Positions 63,563 to 64,000 of a stretch of 64,000 bases of DNA are shown here, one piece after another. The notes under the pieces were generated by a model. It was not told the origin of the DNA, ran no database searches, and saw nothing but the letters and a program-made list of their open reading frames with translations. The position numbers were made by a program, and so were the translations under genes. The stretch covers positions 48,569-112,568 of the forward strand of contig CALUVR010000004.1 of the NCBI GenBank assembly GCA_944324285.1, given 5' to 3'. This stretch comes from Candidatus Gastranaerophilales bacterium (GTDB taxonomy: Bacteria > Cyanobacteriota > Vampirovibrionia > Gastranaerophilales > Gastranaerophilaceae). The first letter of the stretch is position 1; every line of letters begins with the position of its first letter.

Positions 63563-63637
63563 CCTCCCTCGCCCCTTGAGGGAGAGGGTAGAATTTCTTG
63601 GCGAGCGATGCGAGCTTAGAAATTCGGGTGAGGGGTA
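63563..63637 (+). repeat. ~75-bp repeat element between rplW and rplB
   Basis: CCTCGCCCCTTGAGGGAGAGGG hairpin, then GAATTTCTTGGCGAGCGATGCGAGCTTAGAAATTC hairpin, then GGGTGAGGGGTA. Nearly the same plan as 62437-62507. Confidence 0.85.
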
Positions 63638-63722
63638 TAAACCCAAGACCTCCAACAAGAAATAGGGGCGTCAGGCACAAGTCCCTAAAGAATTACCAAA
63701 GCCAACAAAGGAGAAAATAAAA

Positions 63723-64000
63723 ATGGCAATCAGAAAATTAAACCCAACATCTCCGGGACAAAGAGGAATGACCAAAAGCGATTTCCAGGAAATAACAACT
63801 TCAAAACCGGAAAAATCACTGCTTAAATCTTTAAAGAAAACAGCAGGAAGAAATAATACAGGTAGAATTACATGTCGTCATAAAGGCGGCGGTGTAAAAA
63901 GAGCATACCGTGTAATTGATTTCAAACGTGAAAAATTCGGAGTTCCTGCAACAGTAAAAACTATTGAGTACGATCCGAACAGAAACGTAAGAATCTCATT
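63723..64000 (+). CDS. rplB: 50S ribosomal protein L2 (C-terminus beyond window)
   Basis: Partial, 92 codons to the right edge. [20 protein letters not shown] and [24 protein letters not shown], then [14 protein letters not shown] are unmistakable L2 segments. AAAGGAG precedes the ATG. It continues the S10 operon. Confidence 0.97.
   Translation, partial: MAIRKLNPTSPGQRGMTKSDFQEITTSKPEKSLLKSLKKTAGRNNTGRITCRHKGGGVKRAYRVIDFKREKFGVPATVKTIEYDPNRNVRIS

Overview
The window looks like the chromosome of a non-photosynthetic cyanobacterium of the gut Melainabacteria / Gastranaerophilales (Vampirovibrionia) type. This is inferred from gene content; no database search was possible. Supporting signs are AT-rich DNA, a two-gene atpD-atpC unit away from the other ATP synthase genes (as in cyanobacteria), a complete minCDE set, TolC/HlyD/DHA2 efflux (a Gram-negative envelope), fermentative adhE, and several prepilin-like proteins sharing the N-terminal block FTLAEVLITLGIIG. 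No photosynthesis gene is present.

Layout. 1-5.2 kb (minus): rpsA (partial), ispH, an XRE regulator, a primary-type sigma factor, rlmB, nadA. 5.3-7.7 kb (plus): a PilM-PilN fusion and PilO, the inner-membrane platform of a type IV pilus. 7.8-11.4 kb (minus): radical SAM protein, small protein, ComF, orphan histidine kinase. 11.5-14.8 kb (plus): KdsC-like phosphatase, TPR protein, aspartate kinase. 15.3-25.4 kb: small unknown proteins, rhodanese, a 713-aa coiled-coil protein, adhE with a Rex-like operator, a prepilin divergent from an XRE regulator, tRNA-Cys, TPM protein, nucleotidyltransferase-like protein. 25.4-29.1 kb: tRNA-Val, DUF4145-like protein, pgi and a 648-bp inverted-repeat-bounded chain of hairpins. 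29.1-34.4 kb: family-4 UDG and a marR-emrA-emrB/tolC efflux locus. 35.6-38.3 kb (minus): gcvT-gcvH-gcvPA. 38.4-45.9 kb: two prepilin genes with long poly-G tracts, dnaJ-like gene, atpDC, a split chromate transporter. 46.9-53.3 kb: comM, GT9 glycosyltransferase, a second prepilin/XRE pair, and a nudix-secG-tcdA-SDR operon. 53.4-60.9 kb: minCDE flanked by two lytic transglycosylases carrying EF-hand loops and a large calpain-like protease. 61.2-64 kb: start of the S10 ribosomal operon (rpsJ, rplC, rplD, rplW, rplB partial).

The most interesting biology is the pilin system. The window has four prepilin genes of one family plus the pilus platform. Two are divergent from small XRE regulators with palindromic operators between them. 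The other two carry uninterrupted G12 and G11 tracts in their leaders, both currently out of frame with the ribosome-binding site. A tract of 3n+1 G would open both frames and give alignable leader peptides (LGGG....LS..RF). This is what phase-variable pilins switched by slipped-strand mispairing would look like.

A second theme is dispersed repeats: a ~460-bp composite direct repeat, hairpins of the kind scattered through many bacterial genomes, and a ~70-bp element found twice inside the S10 operon.
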